Counted from the first letter of the stretch, positions 55,428 to 64,000 are shown. The stretch: DNA of 64,000 bases from Ignavibacteria bacterium (GCA_019694675.1 JAIBBK010000041.1:1-64000); one strand, 5' to 3'. The notes: generated from the sequence alone by a model not told the origin. A program made the numbers and translations.

Positions 55428-56239
55428 CAGGCGGCAGAGAGGTCAAATTCCGGAAAGAATATTTTATTGATGAGAAGGCATTTGCCTGTGTCACGGCTTA
55501 TCTCGCAGTAGATCCCGGAGAACCGCAGGTCATGCTCGGCAACTTCGTACTTCTGCGGAGTAGCATATATGAACCGCTTGATCGATCCTTCCTTCTTCAT
55601 GCCTATTACAGAATCGTAAGGGCCGGTCATTCCAACATCCGTTATGTAGCCGGTTCCTTCAGGCAATATGCGGGCGTCTGCAGTTGGAATATGTGTGTGA
55701 GTGCCGGCAATCACCGATGCCCGGCCGTTCGCATGCCAGCCGAATGCGATCTTCTCCGCCGTCGCCTCGGCATGAAAGTCAACAAACAGAATATTGGACT
55801 CCTGCTTCACTTTTTCATAGACCCAGTCAAATGTCCTGAACGGACAATCAATTCCCTTCATAAAGACTCTTCCCTGCAGGTTAAGCACTGTGATCTTCTT
55901 GCCTGTTCCGGGAATGTCGAATATTCCGTAACCGTGTCCGTAGGCGCCTCTCGGGTAATTCATCGGCCTCAGTACGTTGTACGTATCGTTAAGGTATTTG
56001 TGCGCCTGTATTTTGTCCATCGTGTGGTTGCCGCCCGTCAGCACATGAATTCCCAGTTCAAGGAGTTTCTTTCCGTCCTTTTCAAGTATGCCTTTGCCTT
56101 CGGTGATGTTCTCGGCATTTGCTATGATGAAGTCGAGCCTGTACTTTGATGTGTAATTCGGGAGGAGAGTCTTTACGAGGCCGAAGCCTGAATCTCCGAT
56201 TATATCTCCTATGAACAGAAGCCTGATCCTGTCTGGCAA
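55427..56239 (-). CDS. YmdB-type metallophosphoesterase (TIGR00282)
   Basis: 270 residues from TTG. Conserved family segments are FIGDIIGDSGFG, ANAENITEGKG, LTGGNHTMD, VDFHAEATAEK and GTHTHIPTADA, which carry the dinuclear-metal Asp, Asn and His residues. Bacillus YmdB hydrolyses 2',3'-cyclic nucleotides and affects biofilm and motility choice. It is the second gene of the minus-strand operon, 27 bases after the DUF1232 gene. Confidence 0.9.
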   Translation of the reverse strand: MPDRIRLLFIGDIIGDSGFGLVKTLLPNYTSKYRLDFIIANAENITEGKGILEKDGKKLLELGIHVLTGGNHTMDKIQAHKYLNDTYNVLRPMNYPRGAYGHGYGIFDIPGTGKKITVLNLQGRVFMKGIDCPFRTFDWVYEKVKQESNILFVDFHAEATAEKIAFGWHANGRASVIAGTHTHIPTADARILPEGTGYITDVGMTGPYDSVIGMKKEGSIKRFIYATPQKYEVAEHDLRFSGIYCEISRDTGKCLLINKIFFPEFDLSAA

Positions 56240-56266
56240 AGTGGTGGAGTTTTTAGGGGGACGGGG

Positions 56267-56677
56267 TTAGAAATATTCGTTAATGTTGACGCCTTTCCAG
56301 ACGGCATATTTTTCAAGATCGTCTCTCACAGATTTGAAGATCGCCGCAAAGAGCACTGCATCATCAGCAAAGCCGAACAGCGGAAGTATGTCAGGTACGA
56401 GGTCAAACGGATTCAGAAAATAGAGAATTGCCGCGGCGATCAACCCGATCGAACGCCACGGTATTTCCGTGTATTCCTTGCTCTTGTAATCCTTGATCAA
56501 CTGCAAAGCAAGCTTCACCTGATTGACAAGCTTCTTGAATCTCCCGACATCTTCACCGGAAGCCTTTTCGTTGATCCTTTCGTGCTGTGACAGTATGAGA
56601 TCAACTTTATCCTGTCCGTTGGTCTTGTTGCCTGTTTCAAATTCGGGAGGCAGATTGGTATGGTCCTTATTATCCAA
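56267..56677 (-). CDS. DUF1232 (YkvA-like) membrane protein
   Basis: 136 residues from TTG. The DUF1232 core occupies about 65-105: SIGLIAAAILYFLNPFDLVPDILPLFGFADDA, with the signature Pro-x-Asp-x-x-Pro-Asp. It is a small inner-membrane protein of unknown function. It probably opens the operon running down to coaD. The 399-base gap upstream should contain its promoter. Confidence 0.83.
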   Translation of the reverse strand: MDNKDHTNLPPEFETGNKTNGQDKVDLILSQHERINEKASGEDVGRFKKLVNQVKLALQLIKDYKSKEYTEIPWRSIGLIAAAILYFLNPFDLVPDILPLFGFADDAVLFAAIFKSVRDDLEKYAVWKGVNINEYF

Positions 56678-57076
56678 TGGAAATCGCTAAAATTCTTTTG
56701 CAATATATGCTTAATGAAATATCTATTCAACAAACTTAGCCCTTTGCGAATGCGGGACGGTTTGTTAAAGGAAAAAAATATTTAACATCTCAGAAAGTAT
56801 CCCGGATTGATGTGACTCTCTGTATCACACCCGGGACATCATGAAGATCATTATCCTGATCCAATCTTATCTGCTTAAAGAAGCTTATCACATCTTCTTT
56901 GCGGATAACTGAGGTTGGAGGTGAGAAGTCATGGTGGAAATGTGCTCACCTATGCCAAATCGCTTACATCTGCGTTCTGCGAATCGTCCCGGGAGCACGA
57001 GATTTGCAATGGTTTTTCGGATTAATTTTCATATTTTGGCACACATTCACTTAACCAAACTCAATCAATTAACCTT
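56678..57076. other. Non-coding gap between divergent genes
   Basis: No gene is seen. It holds a composite hairpin: tcccgg (56800-56805) with ccggga (56831-56836), enclosing tgtga (56811-56815) with tcaca (56825-56829). There is no T-run after it, so it is not an obvious terminator. The AT-rich stretch 57020-57076 likely carries the promoter of the beta-helix gene. Confidence 0.4.
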
Positions 57077-59302
57077 ATGCGATCTCATTTTTACAAAATG
57101 CTTTTCGTGCTCATACTGATCGCGGGAAGCCTGAACGCACAAAACGTAACAGTTAATCCGGGAGCCGGATCTTACCCGACAATGAAAGACGCGTTTGACG
57201 CGATCAATGCGGGCACCCATACAGGGGCAATAACCATTGATGTCGTTGGTAATACTGTTGAAACAGTTACTGCAGTGCTCAATGCAAGCGGAAGCGGCAG
57301 TGCAAACTACACTTCTGTTGTAATAAAACCAGTTGGCGCTGCTAGAACAATTCAGGGAAACATAGCGGGTGCAGTGATCAGGCTTGCCGGCGCAGACAAT
57401 GTTACAATTGACGGCAGGATCGGTCTTGCAAACTTCAGGAATCTGGCGATCCAGAATACCGGCAATTCAGCTTCATCGGCTGCGATCTGGCTATCTCACG
57501 GAGCGGGAGCTGCAACAGACTCTGCCGGAGCCCAGAACAATCTCATCAGAAACTGCACTATCACAACAGGTGTCAGCGTTGGTTCATCCTCAAACGTATC
57601 GTTTTGTGTGGTATTATCCGGAACAACAATTTCTACCTCAAGCCAGGGCAGGAATAACAACAATAACACGATACTAAATAACATCATGTTCCGTGCAAGG
57701 TATGGAGTGAGCATTTGCGGAGGTGGTGGTACAAGCCTGAATCAAAACAACAGGATTGACAGCAATATCATCGGCTCAAGTGCGTATGACGGCGGAGCGA
57801 TCGGCAAGACAGGCATACTTGTTCAGTTTCAGAATAACTGCAACATAGAGTACAATACAGTTAAGTATATTGGAGGTCCTTCAACAAACACTACCGCCGG
57901 TGCTGACAGAGTAGGGATCGGTGTTGGTTCGGAGACCTGGAGCATAGGGACATCCTCAACCACAGCCGGAACAAATCACAAGGTTAACGGAAACATCATT
58001 CGGAACATAAGGGAAGGAAGAACATTCTCCGCAGTAGGAATAATCTGCGCTACAAGTGCTGGGGGCCCCCCGACCGGAAATGTGATAACGAATAATGTTA
58101 TCTATGATGTCTTGGCAAACTCGACTGCACCGGATGTTCCAGTTGGTATCGCACATGCCGGCAACAGAGGTGATCTGATTGCATACAATTCAATTTACAT
58201 GGTTGGAGATCTTGATCCTGCGGGGGAGTTTATCGGAATTACCAGTCGCCCGGCTATCGGAATTGAAGTAGGCGTTACAGGAGGCGATACAGCTTTGACA
58301 ATCAAAAACAATTCAATCTATGTTGATTGCACCGCAGACACTATGACTTTACCAACCAGCTACGCCATCGTAATGCCAAATGCTTATGGCTGGGGATCAG
58401 GCGGAAGCAATAATAACGATTACTATGTTGGATCAAACCCGCTCGGAAGAGTTGGCGCATTGAGAACAGGTACAACATATCCGTTCGCTCAGTTTGCCAC
58501 GCTTGCAAACTGGCAGACAGCTTTCACACCTCCTCAGGATGCAAACTCGATCAGCGCGGATCCGTTGTACTCACTGCCGACAACAACTTATCTCCTCATG
58601 CCGCAGGCAGCATCACCGCTGAAGCTTGCAGGAACTCCAATTGCGGGTGTAACAATGGATATTCTGAATGAAGTAAGAAGTCCGTTCACTCCGGCAATAG
58701 GCGCTTATGAATATGATTCAATTGCATTGCCTGTTGAACTCTCATCGCTTACCTCTCAGGTTTCCGGAAGGGATGTAACTCTAAACTGGACAACTTCTTC
58801 TGAATTGAACAACTCCGGCTTTGATATTGAGAGGTCGGCGCTTTCGAATGAATGGATAAAGGTCGGTAGCGTTGCTGGAAACGGAACAACGACTTCTCCT
58901 GTGAATTACAGCTTCACGGACAGGAATCTCGCAACCGGAAGATATTCGTACAGGCTGAAACAGATTGACTTCAACGGAAATTACGAATATTTCAATCTTG
59001 TGAATGAGATCTCGATAGGAGTGCCGGCCAGCTTCAGGCTGTCGCAGAACTATCCGAATCCTTTCAATCCTTCAACTACGATCAATTACGATCTTCCGTA
59101 TGACAGCAGGGTGAACATCACTTTGTTTGATATCTCCGGAAGGCAGGTTGCAAATGTTGTGAGTGACTACAAGCCCGCGGGTTATCATACTGTAACGTTC
59201 AATGCATCGGCGCTTTCGAGCGGCACTTATTTCTACAGAATTGATGCAAGCGGAAGCGGCTCAAGCTTCACGGATACAAAGAAAATGATGCTCGTGAAAT
59301 AA
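57077..59302 (+). CDS. Secreted parallel beta-helix protein with T9SS sorting domain
   Basis: 741 residues. The signal peptide ends near SLNAQ (about residue 22). Residues of about 25-545 are Asn- and Gly-rich repeats (NNTILNNIMFRARYGV, NNCNIEYNTVKYI, GNVITNNVIYDVLANS) typical of a right-handed beta-helix (NosD/pectate-lyase-like) fold. A FN3-like domain (about 555-650, VELSSLTSQVSGRDVTLNW) precedes the type A sorting domain (NYPNPFNPST from 658, ending KKMMLVK). Likely surface glycan binding or lysis is a family expectation only; no catalytic residues are identified. A terminator follows. Confidence 0.88.
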   Translation: MRSHFYKMLFVLILIAGSLNAQNVTVNPGAGSYPTMKDAFDAINAGTHTGAITIDVVGNTVETVTAVLNASGSGSANYTSVVIKPVGAARTIQGNIAGAVIRLAGADNVTIDGRIGLANFRNLAIQNTGNSASSAAIWLSHGAGAATDSAGAQNNLIRNCTITTGVSVGSSSNVSFCVVLSGTTISTSSQGRNNNNNTILNNIMFRARYGVSICGGGGTSLNQNNRIDSNIIGSSAYDGGAIGKTGILVQFQNNCNIEYNTVKYIGGPSTNTTAGADRVGIGVGSETWSIGTSSTTAGTNHKVNGNIIRNIREGRTFSAVGIICATSAGGPPTGNVITNNVIYDVLANSTAPDVPVGIAHAGNRGDLIAYNSIYMVGDLDPAGEFIGITSRPAIGIEVGVTGGDTALTIKNNSIYVDCTADTMTLPTSYAIVMPNAYGWGSGGSNNNDYYVGSNPLGRVGALRTGTTYPFAQFATLANWQTAFTPPQDANSISADPLYSLPTTTYLLMPQAASPLKLAGTPIAGVTMDILNEVRSPFTPAIGAYEYDSIALPVELSSLTSQVSGRDVTLNWTTSSELNNSGFDIERSALSNEWIKVGSVAGNGTTTSPVNYSFTDRNLATGRYSYRLKQIDFNGNYEYFNLVNEISIGVPASFRLSQNYPNPFNPSTTINYDLPYDSRVNITLFDISGRQVANVVSDYKPAGYHTVTFNASALSSGTYFYRIDASGSGSSFTDTKKMMLVK

Positions 59303-60087
59303 CTCTGATCGTTCCTCTGAATCAGATAAGTTCTTTTGGTTCAGTTAAAGGGGAATGATCGCAGAAGCGGAAAAATAGTTACGGCACAGAACTTCTCACA
59401 CGGGAACACACTGAGAGTTTTGTGCCGTCTTTTTTAAGGAAGATCCTACTTAATTATTCTCAACTGTAACAGATCCTCCCGGGAGTAGCTCGAAAATTCA
59501 TTTCTGCTTATTTTGAAATGGCGTTGATGATAAATCCTCCAATACCATCAATCATTTTGGAGTATGAATTGATTTCTGCCTCAATGAATTTCTAAGGCAA
59601 TTGTCCGCCATCAGACAGAAGAACGGAGTAAACATCCTCAACATTTGAACTTGAAGTATTTAACTAATACGCTCCTGAGTGGAGCGCTTCTCAAACCTCC
59701 GTCAATCCCCGAACTGCGATGCAGAGTCTGCTTCTATACACTGTCTTTAGGAGTATTTCAGAAGACCAAAAGCATGGTTGTTGTGAAGTGACTTGTCTAC
59801 TCACGGAAATACCGGAAAACAGGATTCATCAGACTGTTAAGAAAGATTATTCTGTAGCGATCCTCAGCGGTACAATTTCATCTGATTTCCTTAGCGGCAA
59901 AGAGATCCGGTCCGGATCTCCGCATCATGAAAACAATACTTCTTTATTTATTTGTATGGGAGGTATCATTTCAGTATCGGCCTCATCATGTCATTTTGCA
60001 GGCATCAAAGATGAGCAATATACGGATGCGACTGAGCATGTATCACTGAGAACAGCAGACGAAACTTCAGCCTCTTGCCGGCCATCA
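59303..60087. other. Long non-coding gap between convergent T9SS genes
   Basis: No supported gene. It contains the terminator at 59381, a 6-bp hairpin cgctcc/ggagcg (59670-59686) and a 19-base near-perfect palindrome (59902-59920, arms gagatccgg/ccggatctc). A short reading frame near 59928 begins like an export signal but breaks quickly. An open frame from 59719 runs into the antisense of the BNR gene and is rejected. Confidence 0.45.
59381..59435 (+). terminator. Rho-independent terminator after the beta-helix gene
   Basis: acggcaca (59381-59388) pairs with tgtgccgt (59421-59428), with an inner ctca/tgag pair, followed by six T. It lies 79 bases after the stop. Confidence 0.8.
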
Positions 60088-61695
60088 CTATTTCACAAGG
60101 GCCATTTTCTTGGTGGCAAGCCTGTTTCCGTTTGCAGAAAGAGTGTAAAAGTAAGCTCCGCTCGGGAGATCGGCGGCATTGAACTCAGCTTCATACTCAC
60201 CGTACCCAAGATACTGATTGGCAAGCAGGGCTATCTCCTTTCCGGAAATGTCATACACAACGAGCCTAACCAGTGTACTGCCGTTTGCAGAAGGAACGCT
60301 GAACCGGATCCTTGTTGACGGGTTGAAAGGATTGGGATAATTCTGGCTCAGTTCAAATCCCGCAGGAGCAGAATTGCTGATCTGATTGATGCCGATCGTG
60401 TTCAGGTCAATCGGCGCAGTCCATACCTGATAAACGCCTGTAATATCATCCATCCAAACGGGCCAGAGTTTGTTGTTTCCGGAAGTTATTCCAATGTTGT
60501 CCCCCTGGTTTCCGGATCCTGCTCCGGCAATGCCCTTCGGCTTATATTTGTGGTCGCTCACAAGAAAGTCCCTCCAGGTTGATCCTCCATCGGTTGACCT
60601 GGAAAGATAGGTCTGCGCCGAATCGGGTGAATTTCTGTTATCAACATAAACAACATTGATCCCACCGTTCTCATCAACTCTCATAGCGGGAAAGATCTGA
60701 TTCCTTCCGTTATTGATTGGATCCTGATTCACCCTCACGCCCGCCGACCATGTACTGCCTCCGTCGGTTGACCTGTGGAATACAATGTCAGGATCAGTGC
60801 CGGCCGGAGCAAGATTCTTTTCCGCGGTAACAACATAAAGCCAGCCGTTCCTCTGTCCGCCGGTCCTGTCAATATCCATTGAGGGATATCCGTTGACCCT
60901 GATTCCCCAGGGAGAAAGCGATGAAGTTTTGATGCCGTTTGTCTGATACACGCTTTCATTCACAGACCAGTTCACTCCGCCGTTCGTTGATTTTGCAAAA
61001 CCGAGCGCAAGTTCATTGAAAGGAGATGAGAGGCTGGCAGAGGACCAGCTTGCGTAGCAAACTCCATCGGGCCCTATCACCATTACCGGCCCCAGCGACT
61101 GCCTGCCGGGAAGCGAATTGTTAACTGCCGCAAGCGGTGTCCAGTTTGCCCCTCCGTTTGTAGTATATGACATCGCCGCCGGAAACGGATTAGTGAATCT
61201 CGTCCATATCAGGTAAGTTCTTCCGTAGTAAGGGCTGTTGATCACATCATCCGTTGCAGGACTTCCCTTATCCTGATCGTCACCGGCGATCTGTATATTA
61301 CCTGACCAAGTTTGGCCGAAGTTTGTGGAATAATTGGCATACATTCCAAGAACAAAACCGCCCTGATGAGTAAGAATGAGCCTGCCGTCTTTGTCTATAA
61401 TCGGCCCGGGATCACCGCCGTGATTAGTTATCGGTTGTCCGAAAAGAGTGTCTGTTCCTTTCCATGTTGCTCCCCCGTCCGTAGTCAGATAAACTCCTTC
61501 GCTTCTGAAAGATAACCTGATTGTGTATGCGCTGGCAAACATTATGTTCGGATTAGCCGGATGCCTGACAATCGTTGGTTCGATTTGATTGCTTGTGGAA
61601 GGATACAATCTGAAGCTCGGAAATTGTGCAAAAGATTCTGTCTGCAAAATGCTTACAAAACATATAGAAAAAGCAAGGCGGCTCAGTGTATTCAT
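60088..61695 (-). CDS. Secreted BNR-repeat (sialidase-fold) protein with T9SS sorting domain
   Basis: 535 residues. The signal peptide ends near ESFAQ (about residue 24). Six Asp-box-like repeats (TTDGGATW, STNFGQTW, TTNGGANW, STNGGVNW and two copies of STDGGSTW) mark a six-bladed beta-propeller of the sialidase/BNR type. I do not see the Arg triad of true sialidases, so a lectin or structural role is as likely. The type A sorting domain starts at NYPNPFNPST (452) and ends KKMALVK. It is convergent with the beta-helix gene across a non-coding gap. Confidence 0.85.
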   Translation of the reverse strand: MNTLSRLAFSICFVSILQTESFAQFPSFRLYPSTSNQIEPTIVRHPANPNIMFASAYTIRLSFRSEGVYLTTDGGATWKGTDTLFGQPITNHGGDPGPIIDKDGRLILTHQGGFVLGMYANYSTNFGQTWSGNIQIAGDDQDKGSPATDDVINSPYYGRTYLIWTRFTNPFPAAMSYTTNGGANWTPLAAVNNSLPGRQSLGPVMVIGPDGVCYASWSSASLSSPFNELALGFAKSTNGGVNWSVNESVYQTNGIKTSSLSPWGIRVNGYPSMDIDRTGGQRNGWLYVVTAEKNLAPAGTDPDIVFHRSTDGGSTWSAGVRVNQDPINNGRNQIFPAMRVDENGGINVVYVDNRNSPDSAQTYLSRSTDGGSTWRDFLVSDHKYKPKGIAGAGSGNQGDNIGITSGNNKLWPVWMDDITGVYQVWTAPIDLNTIGINQISNSAPAGFELSQNYPNPFNPSTRIRFSVPSANGSTLVRLVVYDISGKEIALLANQYLGYGEYEAEFNAADLPSGAYFYTLSANGNRLATKKMALVK

Positions 61696-62042
61696 TGTTC
61701 AGTAGGTGATTTTTAGCAAGTTAGATTGTCGAATATAAATATCTGCAGGTTTCAAATTAAGTCAAACATGAAAAAATGATGATTTGCAACCCGGACATTC
61801 GATAAACAGAATGATGTGAATAAGGTTTCAGGATGGCACGAAATAAATATCAATCTGAGAACACTTGACCAGGAACTCTGCTACAGATCAAAAGCTGTTT
61901 CAGAATCCCGCATGCATCTGGCTCAATACACAGCCAAATCTGCAAACAGGTGTCAGGAGCAGGTTTTGTAACGAAAACAGTATAACGGAAAGGACCAAGA
62001 ATATCTGTTTCCAAATTCATCAGAGAAGACTATTTTGCAAAT

Positions 62043-62095
62043 GCCGCAGGAAATACAACACCCGCCAACCGTAACGAGGCTGTATTCCTGACGGC
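62043..62095 (+). repeat. Conserved-loop hairpin, copy 1
   Basis: The stem is 62043-62057 with 62081-62095: about 14 bp in gccg/c/agga/taca order with single-base bulges. The 23-base loop (62058-62080) contains cccgccaaccgtaacgaggc. Strand is arbitrary, since the same structure exists on both. Confidence 0.75.
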
Positions 62096-62229
62096 GAATA
62101 GCAATCTGCAGTCTGTCTCGGAGTTCTTTGATATGACATTACATATCATGCCGTATTTGGTACAGCAAATCGAACACCGGGTATTCCGACCCGGTCCGCT
62201 TGCAGATCATTTGGGTCCTCTGCAAAAGT

Positions 62230-62263
62230 ACACAGTTCCCGCCAACCGATAACGAGGCTGTGT
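62230..62263 (+). repeat. Conserved-loop hairpin, copy 2
   Basis: The stem acacag (62230-62235) pairs with ctgtgt (62258-62263). The 22-base loop (62236-62257) carries the same core as copy 1 with one extra A (cgataac versus cgtaac). The stem sequence differs from copies 1 and 3. An aaag/cttt pair outside may extend it. Confidence 0.75.
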
Positions 62264-62372
62264 CCGGTTCCTTTACACTGCGGATTGCTGATCAATCATA
62301 AGTATCCTGAATTCTCTTTTCGCACATGAATATTCAGGTACTGGATAATGCATAAGTTTCATGAACAATACA

Positions 62373-62452
62373 GCGCAGGGATCGCAAAGGATTGCAGTTC
62401 CCGCCAACCGATAACGAGGCTGTGTCCCTTGCGATTGCATCGCGGCCTGCGC
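62373..62452 (+). repeat. Conserved-loop hairpin, copy 3
   Basis: The loop core is identical to copy 2 across 33 bases (62395-62427 versus 62233-62265). It sits on a long interrupted stem: cag/ctg, then atcgcaaagg (62381-62390) with ccttgcgat (62427-62435), then gcgcagg (62373-62379) with cctgcgc (62446-62452). Confidence 0.75.
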
Positions 62453-62534
62453 AACATTCTTCAATCTTCAATTCACTCTTGATACGGATCTTCAGTCTTC
62501 CTGACAGTCGCCATTGCTTTTACCTCTTTTATTC

Positions 62535-64000
62535 TCATCTTCTTCTGAACATATATGCAATGTTTATGCCGCCGAAGAAATTAGATCTGGCTCCCGCTTC
62601 GTAGTACTCCTGCCTGTCGGAATTGATTTGTATGAAAGACACATACTTTTGATCCAGTATGTTGTTGACTCCCGCATAAGCAACGATCTGAAAATCACCC
62701 AGTTGGAAATTTCCGCCAATCTGAGCTCCCAATAATGAATAACTGTCTGTCTTTAAGCTGTCCACATTCTTGTCATTCACAAACATCGAGCTCACATAAT
62801 TGAAGTAGCCTTTGACGTATCCGGTTATGTCCTTTGTGAAATTGCCTGTATAAGACAATTCCGTGTTTATGTTATGATCCGGATTTGAAGGTTCCTTATT
62901 GCCGTCGTACTTTTCACTTGAAAGTACTCCGTTTGCATCAATGCTGACTGCGTCGTAAGTGTTATACACAAAATCGGAGTACGTATAAGAACCAAGCCAT
63001 TTCAAGCCTTTTACAACTTCTGTGTTGAAGCCGAATTCAACTCCGTTTCTTGTAACGCTTGCCGCATTTCGGAAGTACGGGTCGCCGTCAACCGTAAAGG
63101 GAACAATTGCATTGTCGATCTTCGTGTTGAAATAGGTCAATTCAAGGAATGTCTTAGTGAACAGGTTGCTCTTTCTGTTCGGAATTTCCCCTTTGTATCC
63201 GATTTCGAATGTGTTTGTTTCCTGTGCATTCAAGTCGGGATTTATCGTATGTAGGCCTCCGTCTGATGAGAACGGATAGTTGTCAAGCTCGTTTCCGGCA
63301 GGCGTATCAAATCCCCAACCATAAGAAGTGTAAAAGGCCATGAAGGGATTGATCTTGTAATTGAGAGCAAACTTAGGTGCGAACTTGTCAAAGAGCCTTG
63401 AAGTGTCCCTGAACTGAGCAAGCCTGTCTCTGAAGTTAAAACCAATCCTGTCGTATCTTCCCGTTATCATAAGATTCACTTTGTCGACAACAATCGGGAA
63501 ATTGTTCAGGAAATAAAAACCAAGATTGCTAATGACTTCATCATTAAGGGTTTGAAGCTGATCACCCTGTTGTCCTCCAACATTGTTGAATTCAGAGATC
63601 GGTCCGGATTGGTAAAATGCATCACCTCCGACAGAGAATTCGTTCGTCCTCTTACCGAACTTCGACTTGTTTATGTACCTGAATTGCCCGCCAATCCCGG
63701 ACCTGTTAAACAGCCTGTATGTGGCGGCTGTTCGGTTGAAGTTCTTTATAGTGCCATACACGATCATCTCCACACTGTTGTTCTTTTCTTTCCCAAAAGA
63801 AGCATTGTAAGTGACTGCCAGTCTTCCCTTTTCCGTAATTCTCTTGGAGTCCCGGCTGACGTCTCGCGGATTTGCCTTAAGGTCATCCTCATTGTATTGT
63901 TTCAAAGTCAATGATCCTGGCAATTTGATAATGCCGTTCACATAGTAACCGTAGATCGCGAGCTTTGAACTGTTGGTAACGTCAACTTCGTAAACAGAAT
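62535..64000 (-). CDS. TonB-dependent receptor, partial (C-terminal barrel)
   Basis: The frame stays open to the right edge of the window, so the signal, plug and N-terminal part lie outside; at least 488 residues are present. The visible part is a beta-barrel with alternating aromatic strands (FDKFAPKFALNYKINPFMAFYTSYGWGFDTPAGNE, with the typical PAGNELD loop) and a standard TonB-receptor C-terminus (FGGINIAYMFRRR). PDLNAQETNTFEIGYKG is typical of iron-siderophore or cobalamin-type receptors. The ligand is unknown. Confidence 0.88.
   Translation of the reverse strand, partial: SVYEVDVTNSSKLAIYGYYVNGIIKLPGSLTLKQYNEDDLKANPRDVSRDSKRITEKGRLAVTYNASFGKEKNNSVEMIVYGTIKNFNRTAATYRLFNRSGIGGQFRYINKSKFGKRTNEFSVGGDAFYQSGPISEFNNVGGQQGDQLQTLNDEVISNLGFYFLNNFPIVVDKVNLMITGRYDRIGFNFRDRLAQFRDTSRLFDKFAPKFALNYKINPFMAFYTSYGWGFDTPAGNELDNYPFSSDGGLHTINPDLNAQETNTFEIGYKGEIPNRKSNLFTKTFLELTYFNTKIDNAIVPFTVDGDPYFRNAASVTRNGVEFGFNTEVVKGLKWLGSYTYSDFVYNTYDAVSIDANGVLSSEKYDGNKEPSNPDHNINTELSYTGNFTKDITGYVKGYFNYVSSMFVNDKNVDSLKTDSYSLLGAQIGGNFQLGDFQIVAYAGVNNILDQKYVSFIQINSDRQEYYEAGARSNFFGGINIAYMFRRR

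Larger units (their letters stand above)
61696..62534. other. Long non-coding gap holding a three-hairpin repeat array
   Basis: No gene is supported. The array 62043-62452 is described separately. Another stem (accgggt 62176-62182 with acccggt 62189-62195) lies between repeats 1 and 2. The 340 bases next to the BNR gene show no repeat and probably hold its promoter. Confidence 0.5.

Noticed and set aside
55391-56149. 252-codon plus-strand frame over ymdB
   Set aside because: Antisense to a gene with intact catalytic motifs.
56811-56829. CRP-type operator TGTGA...TCACA
   Set aside because: The spacer is nine bases instead of six, and the arms lie inside a larger hairpin.
22595-57037. Recurring TATTTT box upstream of several starts
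   Set aside because: It is present before six genes (22595, 26080, 32344, 40600, 49743, 57032), but distances to the start codon range from 5 to 50 bases and no -35 partner aligns, so chance in AT-rich gaps is likely.
59928-60075. Possible remnant of a lipoprotein gene
   Set aside because: A short export-like start and a Ser-Ser-Cys stretch occur in different frames; too little remains to call a pseudogene.
59719-60318. 199-codon plus-strand frame
   Set aside because: It runs into the antisense of the sorting domain of the BNR protein and lacks any family feature.
62043-62452. CRISPR array or integron attC sites
   Set aside because: The repeats are separated by more than 100 bases, only three copies exist, no cas or integrase genes are present, and the GTTRRRY/RYYYAAC simple-site pair is absent.

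Overview
This window looks like chromosomal DNA of a Bacteroidota/Chlorobi-group bacterium, most like the Ignavibacteria lineages. The main reasons are three secreted proteins that end in a type IX secretion (T9SS) sorting domain with the NYPNPFNPST signature, outer-membrane families typical of that group (DUF5686, TonB receptors with a carboxypeptidase-regulatory-like leader, Big_5 and DUF4783 proteins), rare Shine-Dalgarno sites and many TTG starts. The placement is inference; there is no rRNA to confirm it. I see no phage, transposase, CRISPR array or plasmid genes. Coding density is high, with 51 supported CDS and one tRNA.

Layout. 93-9066 (+): hpf-hprK, a peptide-type ABC binding lipoprotein with two permeases (no ATPase nearby), a DUF2795 protein, a BamA/TamA-like Omp85 protein and DNA polymerase III delta-prime. 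9082-15135 (-): a Big_5 lipoprotein translationally coupled to a 1378-residue NtrY-like histidine kinase, and a DUF4783 protein. 15402-22488 (+): a CAT-anticodon tRNA, L25, peptidyl-tRNA hydrolase, a membrane pyrophosphatase, RsmG and a DUF5686 outer-membrane protein. 22606-36988 (+): a surface-polysaccharide block with flippase, five glycosyltransferases (three GT4, one GT2, one GT39/GT-C), two methyltransferases, a PaiB-like flavoprotein, a YfhO membrane protein and asparagine synthase. 37013-46841 (+): small housekeeping and stress genes (DUF4287/DUF5655, YfiT/DinB, CrcB plus DUF190, a metallophosphoesterase, MtaB, SixA, an ABC ATPase, a crotonase, a HisC-like aminotransferase, DUF192 and an epimerase). 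46832-49156 (-): a TonB receptor.

49799-64000: T9SS cargo (a metzincin protease, a beta-helix protein and a BNR-repeat protein) surrounds a compact minus-strand operon (DUF1232, YmdB, O-methyltransferase, ComEA, PilM-like, RsmD, CoaD). A TonB receptor is cut by the right window edge. This is the least dense part of the window, with gaps of 400-840 bases.

Genes inside the polysaccharide block and the YmdB-to-CoaD operon overlap by 1-8 bases (ATGA, TTGA and TAGTG junctions) or are separated by only a few bases, so they are probably co-translated. Rho-independent terminators, most with clear T-runs, separate several of the plus-strand units.

The most unusual signal is non-coding. Between 62043 and 62452, three successive hairpins present nearly the same roughly 20-base loop on stems whose sequences differ but remain complementary. 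A second oddity is a 59-base element present twice, 94 bases apart, at 49395-49547.
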